A stretch of DNA of 64,000 bases, from positions 1 to 64,000 of the forward strand of contig JABYQS010000043.1 of the NCBI GenBank assembly GCA_022592435.1, given 5' to 3'. Below, piece by piece: positions 23,931 through 35,196 of the stretch (its first letter is position 1; every line of letters starts with the position of its first letter). A program made the position numbers and the translations under genes. The notes beneath the pieces were generated by a model. The model was not told the DNA's origin and ran no database searches. It saw nothing but the letters and a program-made list of their open reading frames with translations. The stretch is from Cerioporus squamosus (Eukaryota > Basidiomycota > Agaricomycetes > Polyporales > Polyporaceae).

Positions 23931-26440
23931 GGGCGAGCTTCAGGAGCTCGCCCACGCTCGTCTGATCTCCTCCAGCACTCAGACGTGAGGCGCGGCGAGC
24001 TGCAAGAGCTCACCGCGCCCCGTCACCTCTCTCCTCGATCACCAGCACGACGGCGAGGGCGAGCTACAAGAGCTCGCCCTGCGCTGTCTGCTCTCTCCGC
24101 CCCGCGACACCGCCAGCACGCAGCCACACGCGACAGGCGCGGCGAGCTACAAGAGCTCACCGCGCCTCGTCTCCTCCATCCTCGACCGCCACCATGGGCA
24201 CGGGCACCGACGAGCCACAAGAGCTCGCCTGTGCCCGTCTCGCCTCTTCCGACAGCCGCACGCGAGCGCGGCGAGCTACAAGAGCTCACCGCGCCTCGTC
24301 TCCTCCATCCTCGACCGCCACGACGACGCGCAGGGCGAGCCACAAAAGCTCGCCCTGCGCTGTCTGCTCTCTCCGCCCGGCGACACCCCGAGCACGGGCA
24401 CGGGCGAGCTTCAACAGCTCGCCGTGCCCCGTGTCGTCTCTCCACGACCGCGACACCGCGAACACAGGCACGGGCGAGCCTCAAGAGCTCGCCCGTGCTC
24501 GTCTGCCGTCCTCCAGCGCCCACGAGAGGCGCGGCGAGCTGCAAGAGCTCACCGCGCCCCGTCACCTCTCTCCTCGATCACCAGCACGACGGCGAGGGCG
24601 AGCTACAAGAGCTCGCCCTGCGCTGTCTGCTCTCTCCGCCCCGCGACACCGCCAGCACGCAGATGGGCACGGGCACCGACGAGCCACAAGAGCTCGCCTG
24701 CGCCCGTCTCGCCTCTTCCGACAGCCGCACGCGAGCGCGGCGAGCTACAAGAGCTCGCCACGCCTCCTCTCCTCTGTCCTCGACCGCCACCATGGGCACG
24801 GGCACCGACGAGCCACAAGAGCTCGCCTGTGCCCGTCTCGCCTCTTCCGACAGCCGCACGCGAGCGCGGCGAGCTGCAAGAGCTCGCCGCGCCCCGTGTC
24901 CTCTCTCCTCGACCGCCACGACGACGCGCAGGGCGAGCCACAAAAGCTCGCCCTGCGCTGTCTGCTCTCTCCGCCCGGCCACACCCCGAGCACGGGCACG
25001 GGCGAGCTTCAACAGCTCGCCGTGCCCCGTGTCGTCTCTCCTCGACCGCGACACCGCAAGCACGGCACGGGCGAGCCACAAGAGCTCGCCCGTGCTCGTC
25101 TCCCGCCCTCCAGCGCATACACGAGAGGCGCGGCCAGCTGCAAGAGCTCGCCGCGCCCCGTGTCCTCTCTCCACGACCGCGACACCGCGAACACAGGCAC
25201 GGGCGAGCCTCAAGAGCTCGCCCGTGCTCGTCTCCCGCCCTCCAGCGGATACACGAGAGGCGCGGCCAGCTGCCAGAGCTCGCCGAGCCCCGTGTCCTCT
25301 CTCCTCGACCGGGACACCGCGAACACAGGCACGGGCGAGCCTCAAGAGCTCGCCCGTGCTCGTCTGCCGTCCTCCAGCGTCCACCAGAGGCATGGCGAGC
25401 TGCAAGAGCTCGCCGCGCCCCGTGTCCTCTCTCCTCGACCGCCACGACGACGCGCAGGGCGAGCCACAAGAGCTCGCCCGTGCTCGTCTGCCGTCCTCCA
25501 GCGCCCACGAGAGGCGCGGCGAGCTGCAAGAGCTCACCGCGCCCCGTCACCTCTCTCCTCGATCACCAGCACGACGGCGAGGGCGAGCTACAAGAGCTCG
25601 CCCTGCGCTGTCTGCTCTCTCCGCCCCGCGACACCGCCAGCACGCAGCCACACGCGACAGGCGCGGCGAGCTGCAAGAGCTCGCCACGCCTCCTCTCCTC
25701 TGTCCTCGACCGCCACCATGGGCACGGGCACCGACGAGCCACAAGAGCTCGCCTGTGCCCGTCTCGCCTCTTCCGACAGCCGCACGCGAGCGCGGCGAGC
25801 TACAAGAGCTCACCGCGCCTCGTCTCCTCCATCCTCGACCGCCACGACGACGCGCAGGGCGAGCCACAAAAGCTCGCCCTGCGCTGTCTGCTCTCTCCGC
25901 CCGGCGACACCCCGAGCACGGGCACGGGCGAGCTTCAACAGCTCGCCGTGCCCCGTGTCGTCTCTCCACGACCGCGACACCGCAAGCACGGCACGGGCGA
26001 GCCACAAGAGCTCGCCCGTGCTCGTCTCCCGCCCTCCAGCGCATACACGAGAGGCGCGGCCAGCTGCCAGAGCTCGCCGCGCCCCGTGTCGTCTCTCCAC
26101 GACCGCGACACCGCAAGCACAGGCACGGGCGAGCCTCAAGAGCTCGCCGTGCTCGTCTGCCGTCCTCCAGCGTCCACCAGAGGCGTGGCGAGCTGCAAGA
26201 GCTCGCCGCGCCCCGTGTCGTCTCTCCACGACCGCGACACCGCAAGCACGGCACGGGCGAGCCACAAGAGCTCGCCCGTGCTCGTCTCCCGCCCTCCAGC
26301 GCATACACGAGAGGCGCGGCCAGCTGCTAGAGCTCGCCGCGCCCCGTGTCGTCTCTCCACGACCGCGACACCGCGAACACAGGCCTGCCGTCCTCCAGCG
26401 CCCACGAGAGGCGCGGCGAGCTGCAAGAGCTCACCGCGCC
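23931..26440. repeat. Satellite of 38 imperfect-palindrome hairpins
   Basis: Thirty-eight units occur at an average spacing of about 67 nt. Each has a left arm ending CGAGC(T/C), a 5-6 nt loop such as ACAAG or TCAAG, and a right arm AGCTCGCC. The outer stem differs between units but is matched inside each unit: GCACGGGCGAGC with GCTCGCCCGTGC, GCAGGGCGAGC with GCTCGCCCTGC, and GCGCGGCGAGC with GCTCGCCGCGC. Spacers between hairpins contain CTCTCTCC(T/A)CGA and recur in higher-order blocks; for example, the stretch around 24530-24660 recurs around 25510-25640. GC-rich repetition leaves long open frames in most frames on both strands, which I do not regard as genes. Confidence 0.9.
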
Positions 26441-26637
26441 CCGTCACCTCTCTCCTCGATCAGTGTCTTCTGGGATGCGCCCCAACTCGGGAGACCACGA
26501 CTGGTGATTGTGCATGGGCAGGGGAAGTGTGAACGGGGGAGAAGGCGCAAGGAGAAAAAGCAGCGCGCATCAATTTTATGTGGCACCCCGGGCGCGCCCG
26601 GCGGTCATTCACTTCACCGCACTAAGAATTGTACACG

Positions 26638-27526
26638 TTACACTGGGCACCGAGCAAGTAGATGTACATCCGTAATCGCGAAAAACAATTCACCTAAGTC
26701 ATCCAGGCGAACCTGCGTATGCAGGAGAACGAGGTCGCCTGTACTAAGCGAGCAGAAGTTCGTGTTCTTGACCAGTGAGCCTGCTTTGATGCGCCGCTGG
26801 GAGTCCTGCACTTGCAGCATCTGATGCACCGTCGTTAGCAAACCCTTGGTGACCATACCTGCCCCACTCACCCGTCCTCGACGCGTCATCTTGGCGTATG
26901 CTGTGAGGGTGGTCGGGATGCATTCTGCTCATATGTCAGCCGGGGTCATCCATGGAGCGACGCTGTACTCACGCCTCGGTTTCAACAGGTGGATGAGTTC
27001 ACCCAGCGCGTTCTTGTCTCCGCGCCGGATGAACGCCACCGTAATATCATACTCGGCTGTACCGCCCGCTTTCATGCTGAAGTTGAGGTCCCAGACCACG
27101 CCCGTCACCTGCACGTCGACGGGCTTTCCCCTGTAGGCCAGGGTGTCACCGTTCGTCCACCAGCAGTCTTGCACGGGCAGCGTGCCCAAGGCGAACTTCC
27201 GCGCACGCTCGTCCTTGCTGCGTGTGTGCCTGCGCACTCGCCTGGTGCACATTAGATCGCGCGCACATATCCAACGGGCGCACTTACTTTTCCAGTCCAT
27301 CTGTGACCCACGGCTCCAGCACGAGCTCGTCGGGCTCGTCGATCTCCTCTCGTTCCCAGATTTGAGGCGCGGGTGGTGGCATGTCGTTCCTTGTGCACGC
27401 TTTCTGGGACTCTTCGCAGAATGGCTCTTCTTCGGGCGCAGCCGACAATTGGCATGGCACACACGTGGTTTCCGCGTCTGTCCTGGCATCCGATCCCCGA
27501 CCTACCGACTCAGGCGCTTAGCGAGG
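26638..27526 (-). CDS. Element gene of unknown function, beta-rich C-terminal region
   Basis: Exons on the - strand end at 27288, then 27241-26973, 26924-26872 and 26820-26638. The frame closes through all junctions. The intron before the last exon has a GCTAACG branch site. The 5' end is unresolved: the first exon frame is open back to about 27526, without an obvious ATG in that frame. The predicted product is at least 230 aa. It has an acidic N-terminal part with four to five Cys (ETTCVPCQ, EEPFCEES, KACTRND) and a middle part rich in beta-type residues (GKPVDVQVTGVVWDLNF, AEYDITVAFIRRGD). I do not recognise the family. The bidirectional spacer to the next gene suggests co-regulation with the zinc-cluster gene. 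Confidence 0.55.
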
Positions 27527-27785
27527 GCTGCCCGTAATTGTACGCCGCGCGCGGGCTTTCCGGGGACCACGTGTATCACCCGTGCGGGCCGTCTAAGGCC
27601 AAAGCCGCACCGCGGTTATCCCCGCGGTCGCCGCCTCACCACTCAGGCGCTTGGCCGGGGATGCCCGTAATTGCCGCGCGGTCAGGCTGGCCACCCGGAC
27701 ATCCCCGCGGCCTCGGGCTTCCCGGGCACCACGTGTATCACCCCTCCGGGCCGTCTAAGGCCAAAGCCGCACCGCGGCGATCCCC
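27498..27785. repeat. Direct repeat (period about 162 nt) in a divergent promoter
   Basis: CCACGTGTATCACCC followed by GGGCCGTCTAAGGCCAAAGC occurs at about 27567 and again at about 27729. The preceding CTCAGGCGCTT and TGCCCGTAATTG blocks are also repeated. The copies carry a CACGTG E-box and lie between the - strand gene ending at 26638 and the + strand gene starting at 28115. Confidence 0.7.
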
Positions 27786-28114
27786 GTGGCTGAGGCTGGG
27801 CCTGGGTCCGAGCGTGGATGTCATCTGCCGAGCTGGGACAATGTCCCTCGGCATTCCCCCGCATGGCTTGATGAGCGCCCAATATGACAGAAGTCCCCGC
27901 TGGGTCACCCCATATGGGGTAACTCCGTGGCAGGGGTGCTTCCTTTTGCCCTTCAACGCATTCAACAAGATGGCCTTCTAAGGATTGCTTGAGGACAGCA
28001 CCCCTTCGCCCAGTTCTCATATCAACCCAGCACGCTTCGCCATCCCTCTCTTCCCCACACTCTCTCTCCCTCCACCACCATCTCAGCATCCGTCCGTCCA
28101 CCACCTCTCCCGCC

Positions 28115-30471
28115 ATGGCCAAGCGTGCCCAGCCCGACGACGACGACGACGACGACGCCGGGGCCGCCCCCCCGGCTAGCAAGAAGAAGACCGGCGCCAC
28201 CTCGGGCCGGCCCACCGTTGAGATCCCGCAGCGTGCACCCAAACCCTCCAAAACACGTCGGCAGGTACGTCTCGCCTTCACACTACCTCCCAGTCCTCCC
28301 CTCATCATTTCTGACGCGGCATTGCTCATCAGCAGTCCCAGCAGGCCGATGAGGAGCCAGACGAACCTGTGAAGGTATCTCATCCCCAGGAGTGTCTCAC
28401 CCACCACCACACTCACTCTCATTCACAGACGCCCCTCAAGAAGGTGAGGAAGCGGCGCTATGTCATGGTGGACGACGATGGCAACGAGATCGTAGAAGAA
28501 GAGGAGGTGAGTGCGTTGCCTCTCCCCGCTCGACGGTGTACTGATGTAGAATAGCCCCCGACCAAGAAAAAAAAGCCCGCCCCTAGGCCTGTTCGCAAGC
28601 CGCCCCTCCCCAAAGCTACGAGCAAGCCCCCCTCTTCCAAGCCCCGCACGGGCACCACCGCGAAGCCTGCCAAGAAAGCGGCCCCTCCTGCCCAAGCGCG
28701 CAAGGCTGCACCGGCCAAGGTAAGTGTCTACTCTCCCGGTCAGTGAAGTGGTGGGGGCTCACACCCCACTAGGTTGGCTCTGCGAAGGGGAAGGAGCGTG
28801 CGCACCAGTCCGAGGAGGAGGGGGAGGAGGAGGCCGCCGGCGAGTCCGTCGTGGAGGAGGAGCAGGTACAGGAGTCTAGTGCGGAGGAGGGAGGTGAAGA
28901 GCAGGAGGCTGGGGAGGAAGGCCAGTCGGACGATGAGGCAGATGGGGACTATGTTGAGGGGGGCTCCCAACCCGGCGATGCGCCACAGGAGTCCGTGGAT
29001 GCCGATAGTAGTTCCACCGAGGTCGTTTACATCCGCAGGCGCTCTGGGCCAGCCCCCGTGTCGTCTCAGTCCACCCCGACTGCTCTGCCGCGTACTCGCT
29101 CTAAGGCCGCTCCAAAGATCGCAGCTGGTTCGACGTCGACGCGCCCGACCACCAAGGCGGATACGAAAGGCAAGGCCGCGGCGAAAGTCGCGGGTCCCCC
29201 CTCCAGTCGTGGCAGACGCAAATCAGACCCGGGCGATGACGCGCAGGGAATGCAGGACGTTCCGGAAGAGACGAAGCCGGCCCCACAGCGCCGCACTGGC
29301 AAGAAGAGCGAGCCGCCACCCTTGTCGTTCCCCTTCCGTCGGCCGGTCGAGCGCCCCCCCTCCCTGTGGCTGTTCGAGCCCGCCGAGGATGGAGCCGACA
29401 TGGCCGCTTTCCAGAAGCGGATGCAGTCGTTGAGTGAGGCGCGTAAGTCCCGTATCCTCAACACCAAGGAGCTCGGCAACAACGTGTGCATTCAGTGCGC
29501 TCGTGTCAGGACGGAGTGCACTCGTGAGCACAACACAAAGTCGTGCAACCCCTGCACGGCGCGTGGATGGAAGTGTTCTTTCCTCCAAGGTATGCCTCTT
29601 CCTATATCCTCTGCTGTTCCATACTGATGACGACTCGCCAGGCATGGTCGCTCTCACCCCCGACTTTGAGTTTGCTGATATGGTGGACACCCTTGACCTG
29701 AACGTTCGGACCCTCGTCTTCACCACCTTGTCGGAAGCCTGGGAGTTGCAGGCCCTCTGTGCCCGCGTGGACCAAATGGAGCAAACCCTGCAGCGCGTCG
29801 AGGACACACTCACTCGGCTCGACGACACGTTCAGGAAGTACGACAATGTTTTCGGCATGTTCGCCCAGCTCAGCGGCCTCCAGAGCTCGGATGCCCCGTC
29901 GTTGACCGAACTTGCCGCCGCCGCTCGCCTCGCCAGTGGGCAACCGTACATGTCAGCCCCATCCCCGGCACCCGCGCCCAGCGCTTCCCCCGCTCCCCTG
30001 CACGCTCGGCCCTCCGGCTCAGCGTCCTCACAGTCCAGACCGCCGATCACTCTGGGCATTCCGCCGCTCGGTATAGAGCCCACCAGAGTTCCCCACCCAT
30101 TCTCCATCCCATCATACTCACCTTACGGGGGCGCCACCACAGGTGCGGCCTTCTATCAACGAGGCCTCCAGACAGACCCAACCACTCCAGCCCGGCCGTC
30201 ACACACGTCGAGGAGCACACCTGGTGAGGCCGGCCCTTCGCACGCATCCGGGGGATCCCAGAGTGAGGCCGGTCCTTCACGCAGCGGTGGGGCCCGAGTC
30301 GTTGTAAGTTTCTTACTCTCCAAGGTGATCCAGTCTGACTGACCAACCCAGCGCCGTTAGTTGGTCGGCCCTCCTGGTCGTGCAAGATACCAGGCCCTGC
30401 GGATCGACAACGACAACGAGGAGGGCGAGGGGGCCAGAGGCGAGGGTGTGGGAGGCGAGCTTGCGCAGTAG
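28115..30471 (+). CDS. Zinc-cluster / coiled-coil nuclear protein of the element
   Basis: Exons are 28115-28264, 28333-28374, 28429-28506, 28555-28719, 28773-29589, 29642-30303 and 30361-30471; the frame closes at 674 aa. Start ATG is in CCGCCATGGCC. The first about 330 residues are low-complexity, alternately acidic and Lys/Arg-rich, with nuclear-localisation-like KKKKP and RGRRKSD. Residues around 440-475 hold CIQC...C...C-x2-C...C, spacing C-x2-C-x6-C-x8-C-x2-C-x6-C. This matches the outline of a fungal Zn2Cys6 cluster. It is followed by a predicted coiled coil (VDQMEQTLQRVEDTLTRLDD), the usual Gal4-type order. I infer a DNA-binding protein; the rest of a Gal4-family regulator (middle homology region) is missing. 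The last intron could alternatively end 9 nt earlier, giving an immediate stop. Confidence 0.75.
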
Positions 30472-30797
30472 CATGGGGCGAGCGGTCGTCGACGTTGGAC
30501 ACGGACCCGTCCTTGCATCAGTACTTTCTTGGTCGCGCTAACGGAGTGTACTCGTTCCATCTCTCGTCATGTACCAGTGGTCGTAGCACCTGTACTGGGG
30601 GTGTCTCCAGCATGTAAACGTTCCCTGCCTCGTATCATGTACTAGTGTAGCTGTCCAGCATGTACGTGTGTCATAAGAACAATGTGATCTTGTGTCGCTT
30701 TCTCGAACCGAGCACCCACTGCCCTAGCCGTAGTGCGCACAAAACTGAAATGAGAACGTGGGCGACACTGGGCGCTCGATTCTTCTGCCTTTCTGCT

Positions 30798-31498
30798 ATG
30801 ACACACAAACGTCCCCCCAGTCGTAGCCCGCCCGCCTCCCCCCCTCGCCCTACCAAAATACTTCGCGACGAAGATGGAGATCTCCCGCAGTTTTTCGCCA
30901 GTTCAGAGACTGAGGGGGAAGATCCGGCAATGCCGGATATCGAAGTAAGTTTTATTTTACTTTCGCTCCTAGTGGGAACTCCCTTGCTGACATGGCTCTA
31001 CAGCAACATGAGCAAGTGCTCTGGGCGGACCCTACGCCGATGAATGAAGGAGACACGCGGAACGACGAGGCAGATGTCGTTGTCGAGGAAAATGTCGGGC
31101 ACGCACTTGGGCACCAACCTGAAGCTGTTGTTGACGAGGGCGCTGCGGGTGCTGACGCGCCTGACGTTAACACAGCCGGTGAAGCTGTCGCCCACCCAGC
31201 AGAAGTCGAAGACGACGCGGGGAGTGAAGCAGACAGTGTGGGCGAGCAAGACTTGGGGGCAGGGGCCTTGGGGGGAGACGATGCAGAGGACACCACCATG
31301 GACTTGGCGTTGTGGTGGCAGATGGTCGAGGAGTGGGAGATGGATGTCGCGGCTTTCAGCGACCGAGTCGACGACTTGGAGGAACAGGTCTTGTCCCTTC
31401 TCACCACGCTGGAGGAGATGGAAAGACCGCTGGCGGACGGGGAATGGCAGGCGGCGGTTGAAGGAGTACAGGTACAAGAAACGTTCTTCTCTGGCTAG
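30798..31498 (+). CDS. Small acidic protein with C-terminal coiled coil
   Basis: Two exons, 30798-30944 and 31004-31498, 213 aa. It begins MTHKRPPSRSPPASPPRPTK and contains a long Asp/Glu/Ala-rich middle and an amphipathic heptad region near the end (MVEEWEMDVAAFSDRVDDLE, then EQVLSLLTTLEEMERPLADG). No domain recognised. Size, acidity and a terminal coiled coil make it a plausible partner for the basic proteins encoded beside it; that is inference only. It lies between the zinc-cluster gene and the TET/JBP gene, same strand. Confidence 0.6.
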
Positions 31499-32444
31499 CC
31501 AACAACTATAGTATGGGGTTCTATCTCTCCTATCCTCCGATGGCCCTTGAACACCTGCACTTTCACGCGATCGGAGTGGACAGGACGGCCCTTGTACACC
31601 TGCACATTTGCGTGACCCGAGCGGACAGGAGTCCACTGCGAGGGTACAACCCTGGGACGATGCGCATTCATCCCGAGGGTTGGTGGGCGCACCCAACCAC
31701 GCTGTGCCCTATTTCGTTCTTGTGATCTGGAAAGCGTTAAGTCAAATCGTGCGTCGGTGAATAACCTCAGTGGCCCGCTCGCGCTGCCATCCGGACGGTT
31801 ACGCGCTGCCGGCACGCGTCCCAAAGACCCCGGAGCCACAGGTAGTCGAAACGACCCTCCGTCGCGGCTCACATGAGTCACACTTCCACCACGCGGCCGA
31901 AACAGCCTTCCCGGCTCCATTATGGGGACGCATGCTGGCACGCTCTCCCTGCCACCCTCACACTATCGCATAGCGCGCCCGCTGTCCCAAAGACCCCGGA
32001 GCCACTGGTAGTCGAAACGACCCTCCGTCGCAGCTCACATGAGTCACACTTCCACCAGGCGGCCGAAACAGCCCTCCCGGCTCCAGTATGGGGACATACA
32101 GCAGCGCTCTGCGCGTGCGCAATGAATGCCCCGTGGCACACGTCCCGAACCACGGCCGCGCGATACAGTCGTTTGGCCGAAGCAACTGAAGAGAAATGAA
32201 ACTCACCTCGCGTTGGGTTTGTGCGCAATAAGGGATATGCGGCGCGCATGGTGGCAAGCATGGACGTGGCGGGGGGGATGCAGAGGAGCTTTTGGCGCCA
32301 ACGTCGGGTACGCCTCTTTTGGCGCCAACGTCGGGCTCGCCTCCGCGAGTATGTAGAACGCTCGCGGGCCGACACTCCCCTTACACACGCCTCGCGCGCG
32401 TTTCCCCGCACACCGGTGCCACTTCAAGCTCTACCCCGCCCAAC
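31499..32444. other. Non-coding region upstream of the TET/JBP gene with direct repeats
   Basis: No gene supported. A 110-nt segment beginning GTCCCAAAGACCCCGGAGCC occurs at 31818 and 31984 (period 166 nt). A shorter duplication of about 70 nt, around CACCTGCAC and GGACAGG, lies at 31545-31630. The final part contains paired GGCGCC palindromes listed separately. Confidence 0.65.
32290..32328 (+). promoter_or_regulatory. Two TTTTGGCGCCAA sites upstream of the TET/JBP gene
   Basis: TTTTGGCGCCAACGTCGGG occurs at 32290 and again at 32317, 27 nt apart, about 120-155 nt before the ATG. The core TTTTGGCGCC resembles an E2F-type site, which in other eukaryotes marks S-phase promoters. The repetition and position are visible. 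The factor and timing are inference. Confidence 0.4.
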
Positions 32445-34126
32445 ATGACAGACACCGGGCGCACCCCCGCACCGTCCCCACGGTCCTCCGGGGCCAACCC
32501 GGATCACGCCACCCACAGGACACCGGACACAGAGCTGGATGCATCCGGCGCGCGACGCCAAAAGCGACGACTCAGAGATCCGGATCATGAGAAGGAACGC
32601 AAGAAGAAACAAAAGAAGAACAAGAAAGCCAGAGAGCGTCACACGGCAACACAGGCCGTCCGGGAAACTGGTTCGTGTCATATCCGCTTCTCGCGCGCAT
32701 GTCGATGCCCACGTGGAACCAGCGACTCCATCCCTCGGCGACCAAACACACGCGACAGAGTTCACGGGGGAACCCCCCAAGAAGAAGAAGAAACGTCCGT
32801 CCCGAGCGGCCGCAGCTAGGGCGTTCCATATTACACCACAACTCGTCGTCAAACAGGTAGCCAACCTTAACCCACACGTGGCCATGGAGCAGATGAGCGA
32901 TCTCAGCGAGGATGAGTAAGTGTGGTTGCCGGTCGTCTGTCTCCACGTGCTGACTGGGAACCCCCCGGCCAGTGGCCCTCCGTCCTGGTGGGACACCCGC
33001 AATCCCGAACAGCGCAAGGCCGAGCTGGAAGGGTGGGCCCGCCGCCGTGCTAGAGCTCAGATGAGACAGGCACAGACTGGCCCTAACACCAGTTGCGATT
33101 TCCATGGTCAGGCGCTCCTGTCATGTGTGCTGACATTGCTGCAGTTCAGATGAAGAAGTTCTCTATGAAGCACGCAGTGCAGAACCCGCACCCCTCAGAG
33201 GACGGAATCAAGGCCGTGGAGAAACGTTGGACGCGCCTTACCGGCAACGACGGGCAGCCCAAGCGGGTCATCTCGGTCGATGGATACGAGCTCTTTAACA
33301 TCATTCCAGGCGCCTTCCGGGGCGAACACTACGTGAGTGCCCGTCTACCTTCCTGTCAGATGCGCAGGCTGACACGTCTCAGGAGCATCTTGTCCAGACG
33401 TGTATGAACTGGGCGCGCATAGGCGGGCTGAAGACCAACCTGGCCAACGACAAGAAGGGTGTGTACAAGGACGCCGGAGAGTTTGTGGGGACTACCCGGC
33501 TCGTCACTTGCTGGCACGCCATCGGACACCCGGTCAGTGCGGCGTTCCTCAGGGCTCGCACTTCCGCATCTCATTAACATTGGCGGTGTCAGCACGAGAT
33601 GCCCGGTTTGGCCGCCGACTGCCGGGTTACGAACGTCAAGTTCAACGGGGCGTGCGAAACATTCCGCGAGCTCTCCATCATTACCTCCTACGTCATGGGG
33701 GCGTTTGAGCAAGTCGATCCCGTTCAGCACGAGAAGATGCGTCAGCTTTACGAGTGGCGGCTGAGGCAAGTTGCCAGCTCAGTCGCGATGGCCGCGGTCG
33801 ATCCCGGCATGTTCTTCGAGGGGCGTGAGATGCAGTTCAACCGATATTCGTTGCCGCACTTCGACACAAACGACCCGTGCTGGGCATGGGCCATCATCAT
33901 ATACTTTGGGTCGTTCCCTACATGTACTCTCAAGTTCCGGCAGCTCAGGTTGCAGGTCACGTTGCGCCCGGGCGACATGGTCATGATGCATGGACGAGTG
34001 GTGCTTCATGAGGTGTGCGACTGGTTGAAAGGAGAGCGCCATCTCCTGGTTCACTTTACCCATCAGACACTTTGGTCTCAGGCTGGCATCCAGTGCGAGT
34101 CGGGCCCGGCGGTCTGGCAGGATTAG
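32445..34126 (+). CDS. TET/JBP-family 2-oxoglutarate/Fe(II) dioxygenase
   Basis: Six exons: 32445-32670, 32723-32915, 32973-33106, 33145-33332, 33383-33532 and 33593-34126; 474 aa, frame closed. The N-terminal third is very basic (KERKKKQKKNKKARERH, PPKKKKKRPSRAAAARAF) and likely nuclear or DNA-binding. The C-terminal domain carries the dioxygenase signatures: HxD in SLPHFDTND, a distal His in VVLHEVCDW, and the 2-oxoglutarate Arg in KGERHLLVHFTHQTLW. GDMVMMHGRVVLHEV and the final HFTHQ.LW are typical of fungal TET/JBP proteins. The family oxidises methylated pyrimidines in DNA, chiefly 5-methylcytosine. All metal ligands are present, so it is predicted to be active. It lies next to the KDZ transposase, as in known basidiomycete elements. 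Confidence 0.88.
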
Positions 34127-35196
34127 TTTGGCGCTTACTCCCTGGGGCGTTGCCTTATCCTGCTTGCGCGCATATGTAACATACATACCGTTTATTCTGG
34201 GTCAATGGTAGACCTTCTTGGTGTCTTCCGCGACGCGCCGTGATGAATCTGTATGTAGGACAAGGAACACATTGCTATCGCATAGGTCATGACTCTCCGA
34301 GCATGCTATCTGAGGGGACGTCCCCCGTGTCCAAGACCGTCGTCCCAGTCCTCCCCCTGCTCGTGCTCCCCCTGAGTCTCCGCGCGTCGTCCGCTACGGC
34401 CCGGTGTGCCCATGTTCGGTACCGCCATGTCATAAGTCAAACAGCTGCGTGTGCCCATGTTCCGTATCGCCATGTCGTAAGTCAAGTCAATGTATATGAA
34501 CCTCTCCCCCCAACCCCAATTCAACACCTGAACCACGTCATGATCAACCTGAATGGATGGCTCCCCTCTCCACTCACCTGCAACTTCAGTTCCTCCTGGC
34601 CATCGCTACACCGATGTGTGAGTCAACGCCCCCCAGAGTGATTAGGGTTTGCCCACCTGACAACGTCAATCTGTGGATGCTCATGACCCTCCCTATTCTC
34701 CCGCTCGACGGTGTTGAGGACCTGGGAAACGCCGCCCGCTGCCTACATGCTCGATGAGTATTGACCCTGGGAAGAGGATCAGACTCACATGAATGTTGCT
34801 GACAGGCCGCAAACCGCGATTGATGAATTCTGGGAGCCCCATGGAATTGAGCAAGCCCTCTACCGCGGCGTGTAAGGCGAGCAGGTGAGTTTGTTCGTTG
34901 GGATGTCTTCTGGCCCTATCGGAATCTTGCATCTCGACGGAGAACACGAAGGCCACTCCGGAGGCTAGTATGAGTGCGAACCACTGGAGCTGAGGGAAGG
35001 GACGACATGTCGATCCTCGAGGCGTTTGGGAAGGAGATAAATTTTGGCGGGGCGGACCCAGGGCGCCCATGGACCACAGGCTGGCGTCTGTTCAGCGTCG
35101 GGGTGCCAGCATCTCCTTCACGCGCTAATTGTTCTCCCTACAATGCATTGCATCCAAGACCAGCTATAGTTACATGGTCCCCAGCACCTCAAGCGT
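34127..35196. other. Region between convergent TET/JBP and KDZ genes; possible small gene
   Basis: A 37-nt duplication (TGTGCCCATGTTC then CGCCATGTC) lies at about 34408-34486. On the - strand, 35070-34693 is open. It contains a hydrophobic segment (WFALILASGVAFVFSVEM) followed by a helix-like stretch (NEQTHLLALHAAVEGLLNSM) and then a GTGAGT donor. This could be a small membrane protein gene, but I cannot find a consistent second exon. Confidence 0.35.

Noticed and set aside
23985..26824. Open frames of about 250-880 codons on both strands in the hairpin satellite
   Set aside because: They exist in most frames at once, follow the repeat period and consist of repeated Arg/Ala/Ser/Pro units. 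GC-rich palindromic repetition without stop codons explains them.
29223..30107. A 294-codon - strand frame
   Set aside because: It is antisense to the zinc-cluster gene, whose frame carries the cysteine motif and coiled coil.
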